From the NCBI RefSeq assembly GCF_014190875.1, contig NZ_JACHVS010000001.1, forward strand, positions 2,046,001-2,110,000: a stretch of 64,000 nt of DNA, in the 5' to 3' direction. Numbering within the stretch: position 1 is the first letter of the stretch; every line of letters begins with the position of its first letter. Below are positions 1 through 9,113 of the stretch, one piece after another. The DNA is from Paeniglutamicibacter cryotolerans (GTDB lineage: Bacteria; Actinomycetota; Actinomycetes; Actinomycetales; Micrococcaceae). The notes beneath the pieces are model-generated. The model searched no databases, was not told the origin of the DNA, and saw nothing but the letters and a program-made list of their open reading frames with translations. The position numbers and the translations under genes are program-made.

Positions 1-1
1 T

Positions 2-1207
2 CTGATCGGCGGCCTCTTCATGGCCTTGCACGCGGCCCAGGGCCCCGTGCTGGGGGTCCCGCAAATGATCCAGTCACGTGGCCAATTCGGTTCACGCGGG
101 GCGACGGTGATTGTCATCGTGGTGATCGTGATGTACATGGGCTGGTTCGCCTCGAATGCCGTGGTCGGCGGGCAGGCTCTGCACAGCCTCATTCCCGGCA
201 TTTCGGTCGGGCTCGGCGTGGTGCTCCTGACGGCCACCAATATCGTGGTCGCCGTCATCGGCTACCGGATGGTGCACCTGGTCATGCGTGCCGGAACGAT
301 CATCCTTGGCGGGGGTTTCCTGATCTCGCTGGTGCTTACCCTGACCAGCGGACAAGTGAGCGCGCCGGTATTGGCCCAGGGGGACTTCAGCTGGGCAGGA
401 TTCTTCTCGGTGCTCTCGATTTCGGCCCTGTGGGCCGTGGCCTACGCGCCGTACGTCTCGGATTATTCACGCTACCTGCCGGCAAAGACCGGACCCAAGC
501 CCGCCTTCTGGGCGACCTATGCCGGGATCGGCATCGGATCTGCCTTGCCGATGGTGCTCGGCGCGCTGATCGGTTCGTTGATCCAGGGTGATGACGTGGT
601 GGCTGGCCTGCTTGCGGTGATTGGACCCTTCGGAATCTTCCTGCTGTGGGCGGCCGTCATGTTCTCCGGACTCAGCAACGCCATGAACCTCTACGGCGCC
701 ACCCTCTGCAGCATCACCCTGGTCCAGACCTTCGCCGAACGCTTCATTCCGCGGGCCCGCGGCCGGGCTGTCATTGCCATTCTGCTCGGGATCCTGGCCA
801 TGATTCTGGGTGTTGGCGGTTCGGATAACTTCCTCGTGCTGCTTGTGGACCTGATCGGGCTGATGTTCTTCGTGATCACGCCCTGGACGGCGATCAACCT
901 CATGGACTACTACGTGGTCCGGCGCGGTCACTACGAGGTCGACGAATTCTTCAAGCGTGACGGCGGCATCTATGGACGCTGGAACAAGGCGGCGATGACC
1001 TGCTATGCGGTCGGCCTGCTGGTCCAGATCCCCTTCCTTGCATCGACCGTCTATACCGGTCCCTTCACCGAGGCGATGTCCGGGGTCGATATCTCCTGGC
1101 TCGTCGGCCTGGCTGTGACCTGCCCGCTCTACTACCTGCTGGTTCGGAGCAGTTCCACCCCAAAATCATCGATCGCCTCCGCCGACCGCAAGGGAGCAGC
1201 GCTGTGA
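2..1207 (+). CDS. NCS1-family nucleobase/hydantoin permease (5' end outside window)
   Basis: The reading frame is open from base 2, so the gene begins upstream of the window and about 400 C-terminal residues are seen. The first visible residues contain the GVPQMIQSRGQFG stretch, which matches the conserved loop of nucleobase:cation symporter-1 proteins (cytosine, purine, allantoin or hydantoin permeases). About ten hydrophobic membrane segments follow, including the conserved DYSRYLP motif near residue 155. It should import a nucleobase-like heterocycle with a cation. Its stop overlaps the start of the M20 deacylase by 4 bp (GTGA), so the two are probably co-translated and the hydrolase may process the imported compound. 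The substrate cannot be fixed from sequence alone. Confidence 0.88.
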   Translation: MIGGLFMALHAAQGPVLGVPQMIQSRGQFGSRGATVIVIVVIVMYMGWFASNAVVGGQALHSLIPGISVGLGVVLLTATNIVVAVIGYRMVHLVMRAGTIILGGGFLISLVLTLTSGQVSAPVLAQGDFSWAGFFSVLSISALWAVAYAPYVSDYSRYLPAKTGPKPAFWATYAGIGIGSALPMVLGALIGSLIQGDDVVAGLLAVIGPFGIFLLWAAVMFSGLSNAMNLYGATLCSITLVQTFAERFIPRARGRAVIAILLGILAMILGVGGSDNFLVLLVDLIGLMFFVITPWTAINLMDYYVVRRGHYEVDEFFKRDGGIYGRWNKAAMTCYAVGLLVQIPFLASTVYTGPFTEAMSGVDISWLVGLAVTCPLYYLLVRSSSTPKSSIASADRKGAAL

Positions 1208-2586
1208 CACCGTCCCGGCTAGCCACGTCCAGAACCAGCCCTGCCGGAAGTGAACTTGAGGGTGCTGGCCCCGGCGCCACAGTGACCGAGCGGATCGTGC
1301 GGCGGATTGCGGCCAACGAGGCCGAGTTGGTGGAATTGGCCTCGGCGCTGGTGGGCTTTGACACCACCACCCGCTCCGAAGACCACGAACCGGCCCGGGA
1401 AGAGGCCGCCCTGCAGCGGTTCCTGGCCGACCGGCTGGCGTCCATGGGTGCGGAAATCGATTTGTGGGAACCGGAGCCCGCCTCGCTTCCGGAGGCCCCC
1501 CAGATTCCGCAGGGCGCGACTTTTGCCGGACGACCTCAGCTGATCGCCCGTTTCCCCGGCCGTGGCTACGGTAAATCGGTGGTGCTCAATGGGCACATTG
1601 ACGTGGTTTCGGCCGAACCCCGTGGGCTGTGGGGGTCGGATCCTTTCACCGCCGTGGTGGAAGGCCGCCGGCTCATCGGACGCGGAACCTGCGACATGAA
1701 GGGCGGCATCGCGGCCATGGTCATGGCGATGGCCGCGCTGCAGGCCGAAGGCATCGAGCTTGCCGGCGACGTGCTGATCAATACCGTCACCGATGAGGAA
1801 ATCAACGGAGCCGGGACGGTCGCCTCGCTGGCCCGCGGGCTTCAGGCCGATTACGGAATCGTGCCCGAGCCCAGCGACCTTCGGCTGTGCACGTCCAACC
1901 GTGGAATCGTCGCGGGACGGATCACCTTCACCGGGCGGCCGGGCCATGCCGACATACCTCAACCGCATTGGCGCGACGGAGGCGCCGTTAACGCGATAGA
2001 AATGGCCGTCCCTGCCATTGCCGCACTGCAGGACCTGCGGGGCCGGTGGATCGAGCAGCATGATCCGGGTTCGCCCCTTCCTGCCGGGAACATCGTTCCG
2101 ACCACTATCAAGGGCGGTGAATGGGTGGTCAGCTATCCATCGGACTGCTCCTTCGAAGTCGATGTCACCTACCATCCGGATCAGGCCGACAGCCAGGGCG
2201 CAGGTAGCGGCATCCGCCAACAGATTGAGCAGGCAGTGCTCGGCAGCGCGCCGGATCCGGGCTGGGAAGCCCAACACCCGACGGACTTCACGTGGTACAC
2301 CGACCTGCCACCGGTGGCGCTGCCGGAGAACCATCCGCTGGTCGAGGCGCTGGTGCAGGTGGCCGGTGAACTGGACCTGGACCCGGGCACCGTCGCCCAT
2401 CCGTCCTGGACCGATGCGGCCTCGCTCACGCATGCCGGCATCCCGTCGATGGTCATCGGTCCGACGGCCACGCGTCCGGATGGATCGGCAACCCTTCACA
2501 CCATCGACGAGTACGTGGACATCGATGACCTGCTGGCCACCGCCCAGATCCTGGCTCTGGCAATTGTCAGACTGACCGGAAGCTGA
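1204..2586 (+). CDS. M20 family metallohydrolase (ArgE/DapE-type deacylase)
   Basis: A 460-residue cytosolic zinc amidohydrolase of the M20 family (ArgE/DapE/acetylornithine deacetylase clan). Visible motifs are NGHIDVV near residue 130 (first metal His and Asp), RGTCDMKGG near 160 (bridging Asp), TDEE near 197 (general base and metal Glu) and a dimerisation domain containing GRPGHAD. The GTG start overlaps the permease stop by 4 bp, which argues for translational coupling. The first 25 or so residues are Pro/Ser-rich and unlike the family core, so a slightly later start is possible. Typical reactions are hydrolysis of N-acyl or N-carbamoyl amino acids. Pairing with an NCS1 permease suggests a carbamoylated or heterocycle-derived nitrogen compound, which is an inference. 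Confidence 0.87.
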   Translation: MTPSRLATSRTSPAGSELEGAGPGATVTERIVRRIAANEAELVELASALVGFDTTTRSEDHEPAREEAALQRFLADRLASMGAEIDLWEPEPASLPEAPQIPQGATFAGRPQLIARFPGRGYGKSVVLNGHIDVVSAEPRGLWGSDPFTAVVEGRRLIGRGTCDMKGGIAAMVMAMAALQAEGIELAGDVLINTVTDEEINGAGTVASLARGLQADYGIVPEPSDLRLCTSNRGIVAGRITFTGRPGHADIPQPHWRDGGAVNAIEMAVPAIAALQDLRGRWIEQHDPGSPLPAGNIVPTTIKGGEWVVSYPSDCSFEVDVTYHPDQADSQGAGSGIRQQIEQAVLGSAPDPGWEAQHPTDFTWYTDLPPVALPENHPLVEALVQVAGELDLDPGTVAHPSWTDAASLTHAGIPSMVIGPTATRPDGSATLHTIDEYVDIDDLLATAQILALAIVRLTGS

Positions 2587-2704
2587 CCCGCACTCCCGCG
2601 TCCACCGGGCGCGGGACCCCTCGTCCGGTATGTGGCCGGGCTTTCATTGGACTCACGTGTCTTCGGCATGCCCGAAAACACGACTTGCTCGGAAGGAGCA
2701 GGCA

Positions 2705-4243
2705 ATGGCAACAACGAACACGCAGTATATGGAAGAACAACAGGGAAAACTGGTCCGGACGCTGGGCCGGATGGATATTGTCCTGCTGACCATCGCCGCC
2801 GTGATCTCCATCGAGATCCTGGGCCAGCTCTCCTCCTATGGAGGTGAAACGTTCACTTGGCTCGTGGTGCTCGTGATCACCTTCCTCATTCCCTATGCGC
2901 TGCTCTTCTCGGAGACCGGAAGCACATTCGTCGAAGAAGGGGGCTGTTATACCTGGGTCAAGCGGGCCTTCGGCCGCCCGGTGGCAGCGGTTTCCACCGT
3001 GTTCTACTGGGTGACCACACCGGTGTGGATCGGTGGATCGATGGCCTTGCTGGCAGGGGAGACCTTCAGCGTTTATTTGATCCCGCTGAACACCAGCGGT
3101 GCCAGCGGTTACCTGTTCTACCTCGCCTTCATCTGGGTGACAGTGCTTGCCGCGATAGCCAGCCTGCGCTGGGCCAAATGGCTGCCGAACTCCGGTGCGA
3201 TCGTGAAGGTGGCCCTGTTGGCACTGTTCGTAGTGACCACTGTGCTCTACGGGCTCCAGCATGGGTTTGATGGAATATCGTTTGGGGACCTCAGCCCCAC
3301 CTTGACCGGACTCTTCGGTGTGGCGCCGCTGCTGCTTTTCGGTTTTCTCGGCTTCGAGGCGGCTAACGGTGCCGCGGGCGAAATGAAGAATCCGCAGCGC
3401 GATGTCCCCAAGGGGCTTGCCCGCTCGACCGTCATTGCCGCTGCCTGTTACTTGCTGCCGATCCTGGGAATCCTGCTGGTGATTCCCAAGGACCGCATCA
3501 ACGGTGTCTCCGGGCTGATGGAAGCCGTGGGAGAGGTGTTCGTGGTCTACGGGCCCGCTGCCCCGGTCATGTCCACCGCTGCCGCACTGATGTTCGTCTA
3601 TGTGTTGGTGACACAGGGCGGTGCCTGGATGATCGTTAGCGACCGGGTGCAGGGCATAGCCGCAGCCGACGGCGCCTTCTTTGGCGGGTTCTTTGGAAAA
3701 TTCCACCGCACACTGGGCACCCCGATCCGCATCAACCTGCTCTCGGGCATCCTGGCCAGCGGCTTCCTCGTTGCTTCGCTGACATTGATCGAAGGTTCTT
3801 CGGCCGCTGTTTTCGGGGTCGTGCTGACCATTTCCATCAGTACCTATCTGATCTCCTATCTGGCGATCATTCCCGCTGCGGTGGTGCTGCGTTTCAAGGA
3901 CAAGCGAACGGTCCGCCCGTTCCGGGTGCCCTTGGGTAATGGCGCCTTCGCCGCGATGGGTGCGTTGTGCCTGCTCTGGGTGGCGTTGGGATCATTTGTC
4001 GCAGTCTTTCCCGGAGTGTTGGAGGCGGTGTTCGGCATCGACTATCCGTTTGTTGAGATCTGGGGTGTGGGACGCGGTTCATACGCGGTCTTCACCTTGG
4101 GCACACTCGGATTCCTGACCGTCCTGGCGCTCAGCGGTTATGCGGCAGGGAGAAAGCTTCGGGCAGTGCAGAGCGAGCACCCTGAGGGGCTGGCCCCGGA
4201 TGCGCCGGCGCCAGGGGAGCCGGAGCAGCTCAGAACCCGCTGA
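2705..4243 (+). CDS. APC superfamily amino acid/amine permease
   Basis: A 512-residue transporter with about twelve hydrophobic segments and the amino acid-polyamine-organocation fold. The segment FGFLGFEAANGAAGEMKNP near residues 215-235 is the family's conserved loop after TM6, and KDKRTVRPFRVP is the usual loop before the last helices. I chose ATG 2705 because GGAAGGAGC lies just upstream; an in-frame extension upstream lacks a ribosome-binding site. The gene is followed by a terminator and then by an IS30-family insertion. On the far side of that IS lies a copper amine oxidase, so the permease could originally have supplied an amine to that enzyme. The substrate is unproven. Confidence 0.88.
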   Translation: MATTNTQYMEEQQGKLVRTLGRMDIVLLTIAAVISIEILGQLSSYGGETFTWLVVLVITFLIPYALLFSETGSTFVEEGGCYTWVKRAFGRPVAAVSTVFYWVTTPVWIGGSMALLAGETFSVYLIPLNTSGASGYLFYLAFIWVTVLAAIASLRWAKWLPNSGAIVKVALLALFVVTTVLYGLQHGFDGISFGDLSPTLTGLFGVAPLLLFGFLGFEAANGAAGEMKNPQRDVPKGLARSTVIAAACYLLPILGILLVIPKDRINGVSGLMEAVGEVFVVYGPAAPVMSTAAALMFVYVLVTQGGAWMIVSDRVQGIAAADGAFFGGFFGKFHRTLGTPIRINLLSGILASGFLVASLTLIEGSSAAVFGVVLTISISTYLISYLAIIPAAVVLRFKDKRTVRPFRVPLGNGAFAAMGALCLLWVALGSFVAVFPGVLEAVFGIDYPFVEIWGVGRGSYAVFTLGTLGFLTVLALSGYAAGRKLRAVQSEHPEGLAPDAPAPGEPEQLRTR

Positions 4244-4254
4244 AGGAGCAGCGA

Positions 4255-4298
4255 GGGAGCGGTCCGCAGCCGGCAAGGTACCGCTCCCACGCTGTTTT
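4255..4298 (+). terminator. Rho-independent terminator after the APC permease
   Basis: Arms GGGAGCGGT (4255-4263) and ACCGCTCCC (4280-4288) form a 9-bp stem, followed by GCTGTTTTAA. It lies 12 bp after the permease stop and about 40 bp before the IS30-family element. Confidence 0.75.
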
Positions 4299-4331
4299 AA
4301 GCGTCACGGAATCAACATGGGCGAATTCTAG

Positions 4332-6259
4332 GGGTCGATGCAACACCCGTGGTTATGTCGTGACCAGTAAATCCCGTAGACGCTCGGCCGGGGTGTCCCA
4401 ATCCAACGTTTTACGTGGCCGGCTGTTGAGCTCCTGGGCGACATGCTCCAGATCCTCCAGCCCATAAACACCTAAATCGGTGCTCTTGGGGAAGTACTGA
4501 CGCAGCAGCCCGTTGGTGTTCTCATTGGACCCGCGCTGCCAGGGGCTATGTGGATCGCAGAAGTAGACATCCATGTCGGTCGCGACGCTGAAAGCCAGGT
4601 GTTTGGCCATCTCCGACCCCTGATCCCACGTCAGCGAACCACGCAAGTGTTCGGGCAGGGTGAGCATTGCTTCGATGAGCCCGTCACGCACCGATGCGGC
4701 CGTGTGATCCACCGGTAGATGTATCAGCATCACGTAGCGGGTGGTGCGTTCCACCAGGGTCCCGATCGCCGAGCCACTGTGCGCCCCGATGATCAGGTCC
4801 CCTTCCCAATGCCCGGGCACGGCACGGTCCTCAACCTCTGCCGGGCGCTCAGAAATATTGACCATTGGATCCCGGAAACGCTCCGTACGCTCCCGGGGAT
4901 TCTTGTGCTTTTTGCGTCGGGTACGCCCGGTACGCAGGGCCGATTTCACCTCCAGGCTTAGCCCACCACGGGCCTGAAGATAGAGGGCCTGATAGATCGT
5001 TTCGTGGCTCACGCGCATGGAGGGGTCATCGGGGAACTCCTTGATCAACAAGTTCGAAATCTGCTCCGGGGACCAGTGCTTACGTAGCTTGGCAAGCACG
5101 TAATCACGCAGTTCTCCCGGCGCTGCCAGCTTACTGGGCTTGGGCCGCTGGCGCTGGGCGGTGGAGGTTCGCTGGGCGGTGTAGGGGCGGTATCCCAACA
5201 CAGGGTGGGAGTTGCGCTTGATCTCCCGGCCAATCGAGCTGGGGCTACGCCCCAGCTCCCGGGCGATGGCCCGCTGCGAGGCACCGGCTTGGAGCATGTC
5301 CCGAATCGTTTCGCGCTCGGGCAGCGACAGGTAGCGGGTGCTGTTCGTGGCTTCGAGGACCTCCAATGGAATCTCGGGGATCAGCGCAGGTTCCAGGTTC
5401 CCGGGGTCGAGGCTGGCCGGTGAATCGGGCACCCGAACCCCTAAAACGGGCAAGCAGGTTTCGAGCGCAGGTGTTTCGCAGACGAGTGTGGTCACCTCCT
5501 GTTTATACGCGTCTGATGAAAGGTTTGGGGTATCAAGACGATCTATGACCGGCATCAGTGCCTGTTCCCAGCGGGCTGCATTCTTCCGCTTTGCGCCCGT
5601 GGCGGCTACGGCTGTCTTCTGGGGCATGCCCTCACGGCGTAGTGCCAAGTATTGATCGCGTTGACCCGAGAGCCGGGGGATGTTGCGGATCCCGGCGGCC
5701 CTGGCCCAACTGGCGCCTTGGCTGGGTTCCACGCCCACCTCCCGGGCGGCGACGGTGACGCTTCCCACGCGCGCCAGTGCGGTGAGGAACCCCTCGCGCA
5801 AGGGTTTGAGTTCCTGTTCTCTGGCGCTCAGGGCGCGCTGGGGCCTGCGGGTGACCGCCTTGATGGAATAGGCCCAGTTGAATGCAGTTTGGACGTTGAT
5901 CCCCAGCTGCCGTGCAGCATTGGCGACGTTGTTCAGGCGGTCGTGCAGGACGAAGAACTCCTCGCGCTGCGCGGGGGTGTATTCCTGTCCCGGGGGCTGG
6001 GCAGTGGTGCGGGACCACATGGTGCAAGTGGCACGGTTGAAGCCCAGTTCCCGGGCTGCGGCCGCGATGGTGCCCAGACGGTCCAGCGCCTCGAAGAACG
6101 CGGTCTTATCTTGGGGTGTGTGGTGCCGGTTGGGGCGCTTAGCCGGTGCCGGGGGTGTGGAGGCTGTTTTTCCCCTTAAGGAAGCATTATTTGATGGTGA
6201 GGGTGCGGTGTTCATGGTTGTTGCATCTCCCGAGGGATTCGGGGGTGTTGCAACGATCA
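4332..6259 (-). mobile_element. Complete IS30-family insertion sequence bounded by CTAG
   Basis: The element is about 1.93 kb. The left end reads GGGTCGATGCAACACCC (4332-4348). The reverse complement of the right end reads TGATCGTTGCAACACCC (6243-6259), giving 14 matches in 17. CTAG flanks both ends (4328-4331 and 6260-6263). Because CTAG is its own reverse complement, it could be a 4-bp target duplication or the outermost part of the inverted repeats. One intact transposase fills the element. It sits between the permease terminator and the amine oxidase promoter and disrupts no recognisable gene. Confidence 0.85.
4353..6215 (-). CDS. IS30-family transposase with extended N-terminus
   Basis: A roughly 620-residue DDE transposase, far longer than the usual 320-400 residues of IS30 proteins. 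The C-terminal half is classical: an HTH near residues 295-332 (RAIARELGRSPSSIGREIKR), then catalytic acidic residues in HWEGDL (about 472), TWDQGSE (about 530) and RGSNENTNG (about 564), with D-E spacing typical of IS30. The N-terminal half carries three similar short modules near residues 38-68, 82-115 and 137-173, each of the form 'RL..VA.AARELG......W', resembling repeated helix-turn-helix units. I prefer ATG 6215, preceded by CGGGAG. An in-frame GTG at 6260 would start inside the terminal repeat. No frameshift is seen, so the element may be active. Confidence 0.9.
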   Translation of the reverse strand: MNTAPSPSNNASLRGKTASTPPAPAKRPNRHHTPQDKTAFFEALDRLGTIAAAARELGFNRATCTMWSRTTAQPPGQEYTPAQREEFFVLHDRLNNVANAARQLGINVQTAFNWAYSIKAVTRRPQRALSAREQELKPLREGFLTALARVGSVTVAAREVGVEPSQGASWARAAGIRNIPRLSGQRDQYLALRREGMPQKTAVAATGAKRKNAARWEQALMPVIDRLDTPNLSSDAYKQEVTTLVCETPALETCLPVLGVRVPDSPASLDPGNLEPALIPEIPLEVLEATNSTRYLSLPERETIRDMLQAGASQRAIARELGRSPSSIGREIKRNSHPVLGYRPYTAQRTSTAQRQRPKPSKLAAPGELRDYVLAKLRKHWSPEQISNLLIKEFPDDPSMRVSHETIYQALYLQARGGLSLEVKSALRTGRTRRKKHKNPRERTERFRDPMVNISERPAEVEDRAVPGHWEGDLIIGAHSGSAIGTLVERTTRYVMLIHLPVDHTAASVRDGLIEAMLTLPEHLRGSLTWDQGSEMAKHLAFSVATDMDVYFCDPHSPWQRGSNENTNGLLRQYFPKSTDLGVYGLEDLEHVAQELNSRPRKTLDWDTPAERLRDLLVTT

Positions 6260-6352
6260 CTAGAACTCAAGATGACATCGGCAGAAGTGAAGGCAAGCAG
6301 CGGCTAAGCCCATGGGAAAACACCTAGGAAGTGTGACGCGCAACATATATTC

Positions 6353-6390
6353 TTGCGGTTAAGCGCAAAGTTTTTACCGGTTGAACCGGT
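6353..6390 (+). promoter_or_regulatory. Two palindromic operator candidates upstream of the amine oxidase
   Basis: TTGCGGTTAAGCGCAA (6353-6368) is a near-perfect palindrome, with a further CGCAA half-site near 6339. ACCGGTTGAACCGGT (6376-6390) is a perfect 7-1-7 palindrome ending 21 bp before the amine oxidase ATG. Their placement fits repressor binding over or just downstream of the promoter. The binding protein is unknown. Confidence 0.5.
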
Positions 6391-6411
6391 CAGTCGATCT
6401 TGGAGGTTTTG

Positions 6412-8409
6412 ATGCAGTCAACCGTTCTATCCCCGGCAGATTTAGGGATCACCCACCCGCTGGACATGCTCACCGCGCAGGAAATCAATGCCGCGCGACA
6501 GATCCTCATCGATTCCGGCAAGATAGGAACCGGCACCCGGATTCCACGCCTGCTCCCGGTGGAACCCGATAAGGATTTGCTCTCCAGGTTCACTCCGGGC
6601 CAGACCGACTTCGACCGTTCCGTGCGTGTGACCCTGTTGGAGCCCTCCACCGGCGAGGCGGCCGAGGCAGTGGTCTCCGTGACCTCCGGTAGCGTGACCG
6701 GCTACCGCGTCCTGCCCACCGGGGAGCACCCGTTCGGCCAGCCGCAGTACCTTTTCGAGGAATACGAGCAGGCACAGGCCATTGCCAAGGCCGACCCGCG
6801 ATGGCAGGCCGCCATGGCCAGGCGCGGCATCATCGACACGACCCACACCTTCCTCTCGCCACTGGCGCCGGGCTTTTTCCCCCGCGAGGGAGAAACCGGA
6901 CGCCGCATGATCCGTTCATTGACCTTCCACCGCAACTTCGAGGGTGATAATGCGTGGGCGCACCCGGTGGAGGGCCTGATCTGCCACACCGACCTGACCG
7001 CCGGCATCGTCACGCGTGTGGAAGACGACTACGAGCACAGCGAGCCAGTCCCCATCCCGATGGAAAACAGGCTCTATGACCCCGAAAGCGTCGGGCCTGC
7101 CCGCACCTCGCTGAAACCACTGGAAATCACGCAGCCCGAGGGTCCCTCGTTCATCGTCGATGGAACCCACGTGACCTGGGAGAACTGGAAGCTGCGCATC
7201 GGTTTCAACGCCCAGGACGGGCTGGTGCTGAACCAGGTCAGTTTCCGTGACGGGGAAGAAGACCGGATGGTGCTGCACCGGGCCTCCGTACCCGAAATGG
7301 TCGTCCCCTACGGGGATACCAGCAATACTCGGTTCTGGATCAGCTACTTCGACGCCGGAGAATACCTGCTGGGCAAGAATGCGAACTCGCTGAAGCTGGG
7401 CTGCGACTGCCTGGGCGTCATCGAGTACTTCGATGCGTTCGTCGCCGGCGACCACGGTGAAGCGGTGAAGATCCCCAATGCCGTGTGCATGCATGAAGAG
7501 GACTACGGAGTGCTGTGGAAGCACTCCGAGTTCGGTGAAACGCCGCAGGTCCGCCGCTCCCGCCGACTGGTGATCTCCTATTTCGCCACCATTGGAAACT
7601 ATGACTACGGGTTCTTCTGGTACTTCTACCTCGATGGATCGATCCAGATGGAAGCCAAGGCCACCGGGATCGTCTACACCGGGGGGTGCTTCCCCGGTCA
7701 TCCCAACCGCCATGCCCCGGAAATCGCCCCCGGCGTGATTGCCCCGGTACACCAGCACATCTTCTGCGCCCGGCTCGATGTCGCCGTGGACGGGGACGCG
7801 AACACGGTCCAGGAGCAGAACATCGTGGGCATCCCCATGGGGCCGGAAAACCCTTATGGGAATGCCTTCACCTGGGAACGCACGACGATGTCCAAGGAGT
7901 TGGACGCCGTGCGCGATGCCAACCCGGAATCCGGGCGCAGCTGGTTCGTCACCAACCCGAACCGGCTGAACTATGTCGGGGAACCCACCGCATATCAGCT
8001 CCTGCCCATGCCCGGTCCCCGGCTCATGGCCCAGGAGGGATCCTCGGCCTGGAACCGGGCGCAATTCGCCACCCACCACATGTGGGTCACCAAGAACGAG
8101 GACAGCGAACGCTTCCCGGCCGGCGACTACCCGAACCAGCATGCCGGGGATGGCATCGGCGAATGGGTCAAGCAGAACCGTGACATCGAGAACACCGACA
8201 TCGTGCTGTGGCACTCCTTCGGGCCCACCCACATCCCGCGGACCGAGGACTGGCCGGTCATGCCGGTGGACTACAGCGGATTCTGGTTCAAGCCCCATGG
8301 CTTCCTGGACCAGAACCCGGCCATGGACCTTCCCGACTGGAGTTCGCGCCCAACCGCGGAACCGGACGTGGCGCACCAGCCGCAGGACGCGGGGGAGTGC
8401 TGCCACTAG
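6412..8409 (+). CDS. Copper-containing primary-amine oxidase
   Basis: A 665-residue cytosolic or exported-without-signal quinoprotein amine oxidase that converts primary amines to aldehydes with NH3 and H2O2. The topaquinone precursor motif T-x-x-N-Y-D is present as TIGNYDYG with the modified Tyr near residue 397. Copper ligands are the HQH pair near 447-449 and the His of PTHIPRTEDWPVMP near 607. Length and motif spacing match the Arthrobacter phenylethylamine/histamine oxidases. ATG 6412 follows GGAGG (6402-6406) at ideal spacing; an upstream TTG at 6400 overlaps that site and is unlikely. It may be monocistronic, since a hairpin follows it. Preferred substrate (tyramine, phenylethylamine or histamine) cannot be decided here. 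Confidence 0.95.
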   Translation: MQSTVLSPADLGITHPLDMLTAQEINAARQILIDSGKIGTGTRIPRLLPVEPDKDLLSRFTPGQTDFDRSVRVTLLEPSTGEAAEAVVSVTSGSVTGYRVLPTGEHPFGQPQYLFEEYEQAQAIAKADPRWQAAMARRGIIDTTHTFLSPLAPGFFPREGETGRRMIRSLTFHRNFEGDNAWAHPVEGLICHTDLTAGIVTRVEDDYEHSEPVPIPMENRLYDPESVGPARTSLKPLEITQPEGPSFIVDGTHVTWENWKLRIGFNAQDGLVLNQVSFRDGEEDRMVLHRASVPEMVVPYGDTSNTRFWISYFDAGEYLLGKNANSLKLGCDCLGVIEYFDAFVAGDHGEAVKIPNAVCMHEEDYGVLWKHSEFGETPQVRRSRRLVISYFATIGNYDYGFFWYFYLDGSIQMEAKATGIVYTGGCFPGHPNRHAPEIAPGVIAPVHQHIFCARLDVAVDGDANTVQEQNIVGIPMGPENPYGNAFTWERTTMSKELDAVRDANPESGRSWFVTNPNRLNYVGEPTAYQLLPMPGPRLMAQEGSSAWNRAQFATHHMWVTKNEDSERFPAGDYPNQHAGDGIGEWVKQNRDIENTDIVLWHSFGPTHIPRTEDWPVMPVDYSGFWFKPHGFLDQNPAMDLPDWSSRPTAEPDVAHQPQDAGECCH

Positions 8410-8429
8410 GAAGCAGAACAGCATGAGGG

Positions 8430-8467
8430 GGGTGGGCGTCGGCGGAGGACTCTGCTGATGCCCACCC
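8430..8467 (+). terminator. Hairpin between amine oxidase and membrane protein
   Basis: GGGTGGGC (8430-8437) pairs with GCCCACCC (8460-8467) around a 22-nt loop. No T-run follows, and the ribosome-binding site of the next gene lies about 15 bp downstream, so this may be a weak terminator or an mRNA-processing stem rather than a full stop. Confidence 0.4.
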
Positions 8468-8495
8468 GTCCATCGGGGTATCAAGGAGGAAGCCA

Positions 8496-9113
8496 ATGAC
8501 CACTGCACATGCGCTGCTGGCTGAAGGAATGCTCGTATTTACCGGGCTGGGCACGGCGTGTTGCTGGTGGGCCGAGAAGGTCCGAACCCTCGGGGGCCTG
8601 CGGGACCGGATCGTTCTACTCGGCAGGGGAAGGCGCAGCTTCCCGAAGCCGGCGCTACCGACCCGAGCCACCTGGTGGATGGTGTTGATGACACTGGCGA
8701 TGGCCGACCTTGCCCAAGGTGAAGGTGGTGCCGTGCCGGGAGTTCTCTGGGGCTTGATCCTGATACTTGCCGCGCCCGTCTCCATCGGCCTGGAACGCAT
8801 GCTTAACGGTGCGCAGCTGCGCGATGGCATGGCGCTGCACCGGTCCCTGTGCATGATTGCCATGGGCGTCTGCATGCTTTTCCTCCACTGCGGACCCGTG
8901 GCGCCGCAACCTGCTAGCCATCATGGTGGAGCGGGGACCGCAATGGTGATTCCGGTGCTGGTCGTTCTCGGCGCCTACGCCGCCTATTCGCTGAGATGCG
9001 GAATCCAGCTGGCGCATGGTGCCCGGCGGGATTCCAGAGGTTATGCGCAGGGCGGGGAGATGGCTTGCGGCGCGGTGGCGCTGCTGTGCATGCTGGCAAT
9101 GTCCGGTCACTGA
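8496..9113 (+). CDS. Multi-pass membrane protein of unknown function
   Basis: A 205-residue protein with about five or six hydrophobic segments and a basic, Arg-rich loop after the first (near residues 27-50). AAGGAGG sits just before ATG 8496. The layout and the LHRSLCMIAMGVCMLFLH segment vaguely recall DUF5134 actinobacterial membrane proteins, but I do not claim membership. It lies 86 bp downstream of the copper amine oxidase in the same direction and may belong with it, although a hairpin separates them. No catalytic motif is visible. Confidence 0.7.
   Translation: MTTAHALLAEGMLVFTGLGTACCWWAEKVRTLGGLRDRIVLLGRGRRSFPKPALPTRATWWMVLMTLAMADLAQGEGGAVPGVLWGLILILAAPVSIGLERMLNGAQLRDGMALHRSLCMIAMGVCMLFLHCGPVAPQPASHHGGAGTAMVIPVLVVLGAYAAYSLRCGIQLAHGARRDSRGYAQGGEMACGAVALLCMLAMSGH

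Noticed and set aside
1219..2499. Antisense frame opposite the M20 deacylase
   Set aside because: Arg/Gly/His-rich shadow with no family signature.
6916..8508. Long minus-strand open frame (about 530 codons) opposite the amine oxidase
   Set aside because: It mirrors a well-supported gene; the product has no domain and extreme composition. Such antisense frames are expected in high-GC coding DNA.
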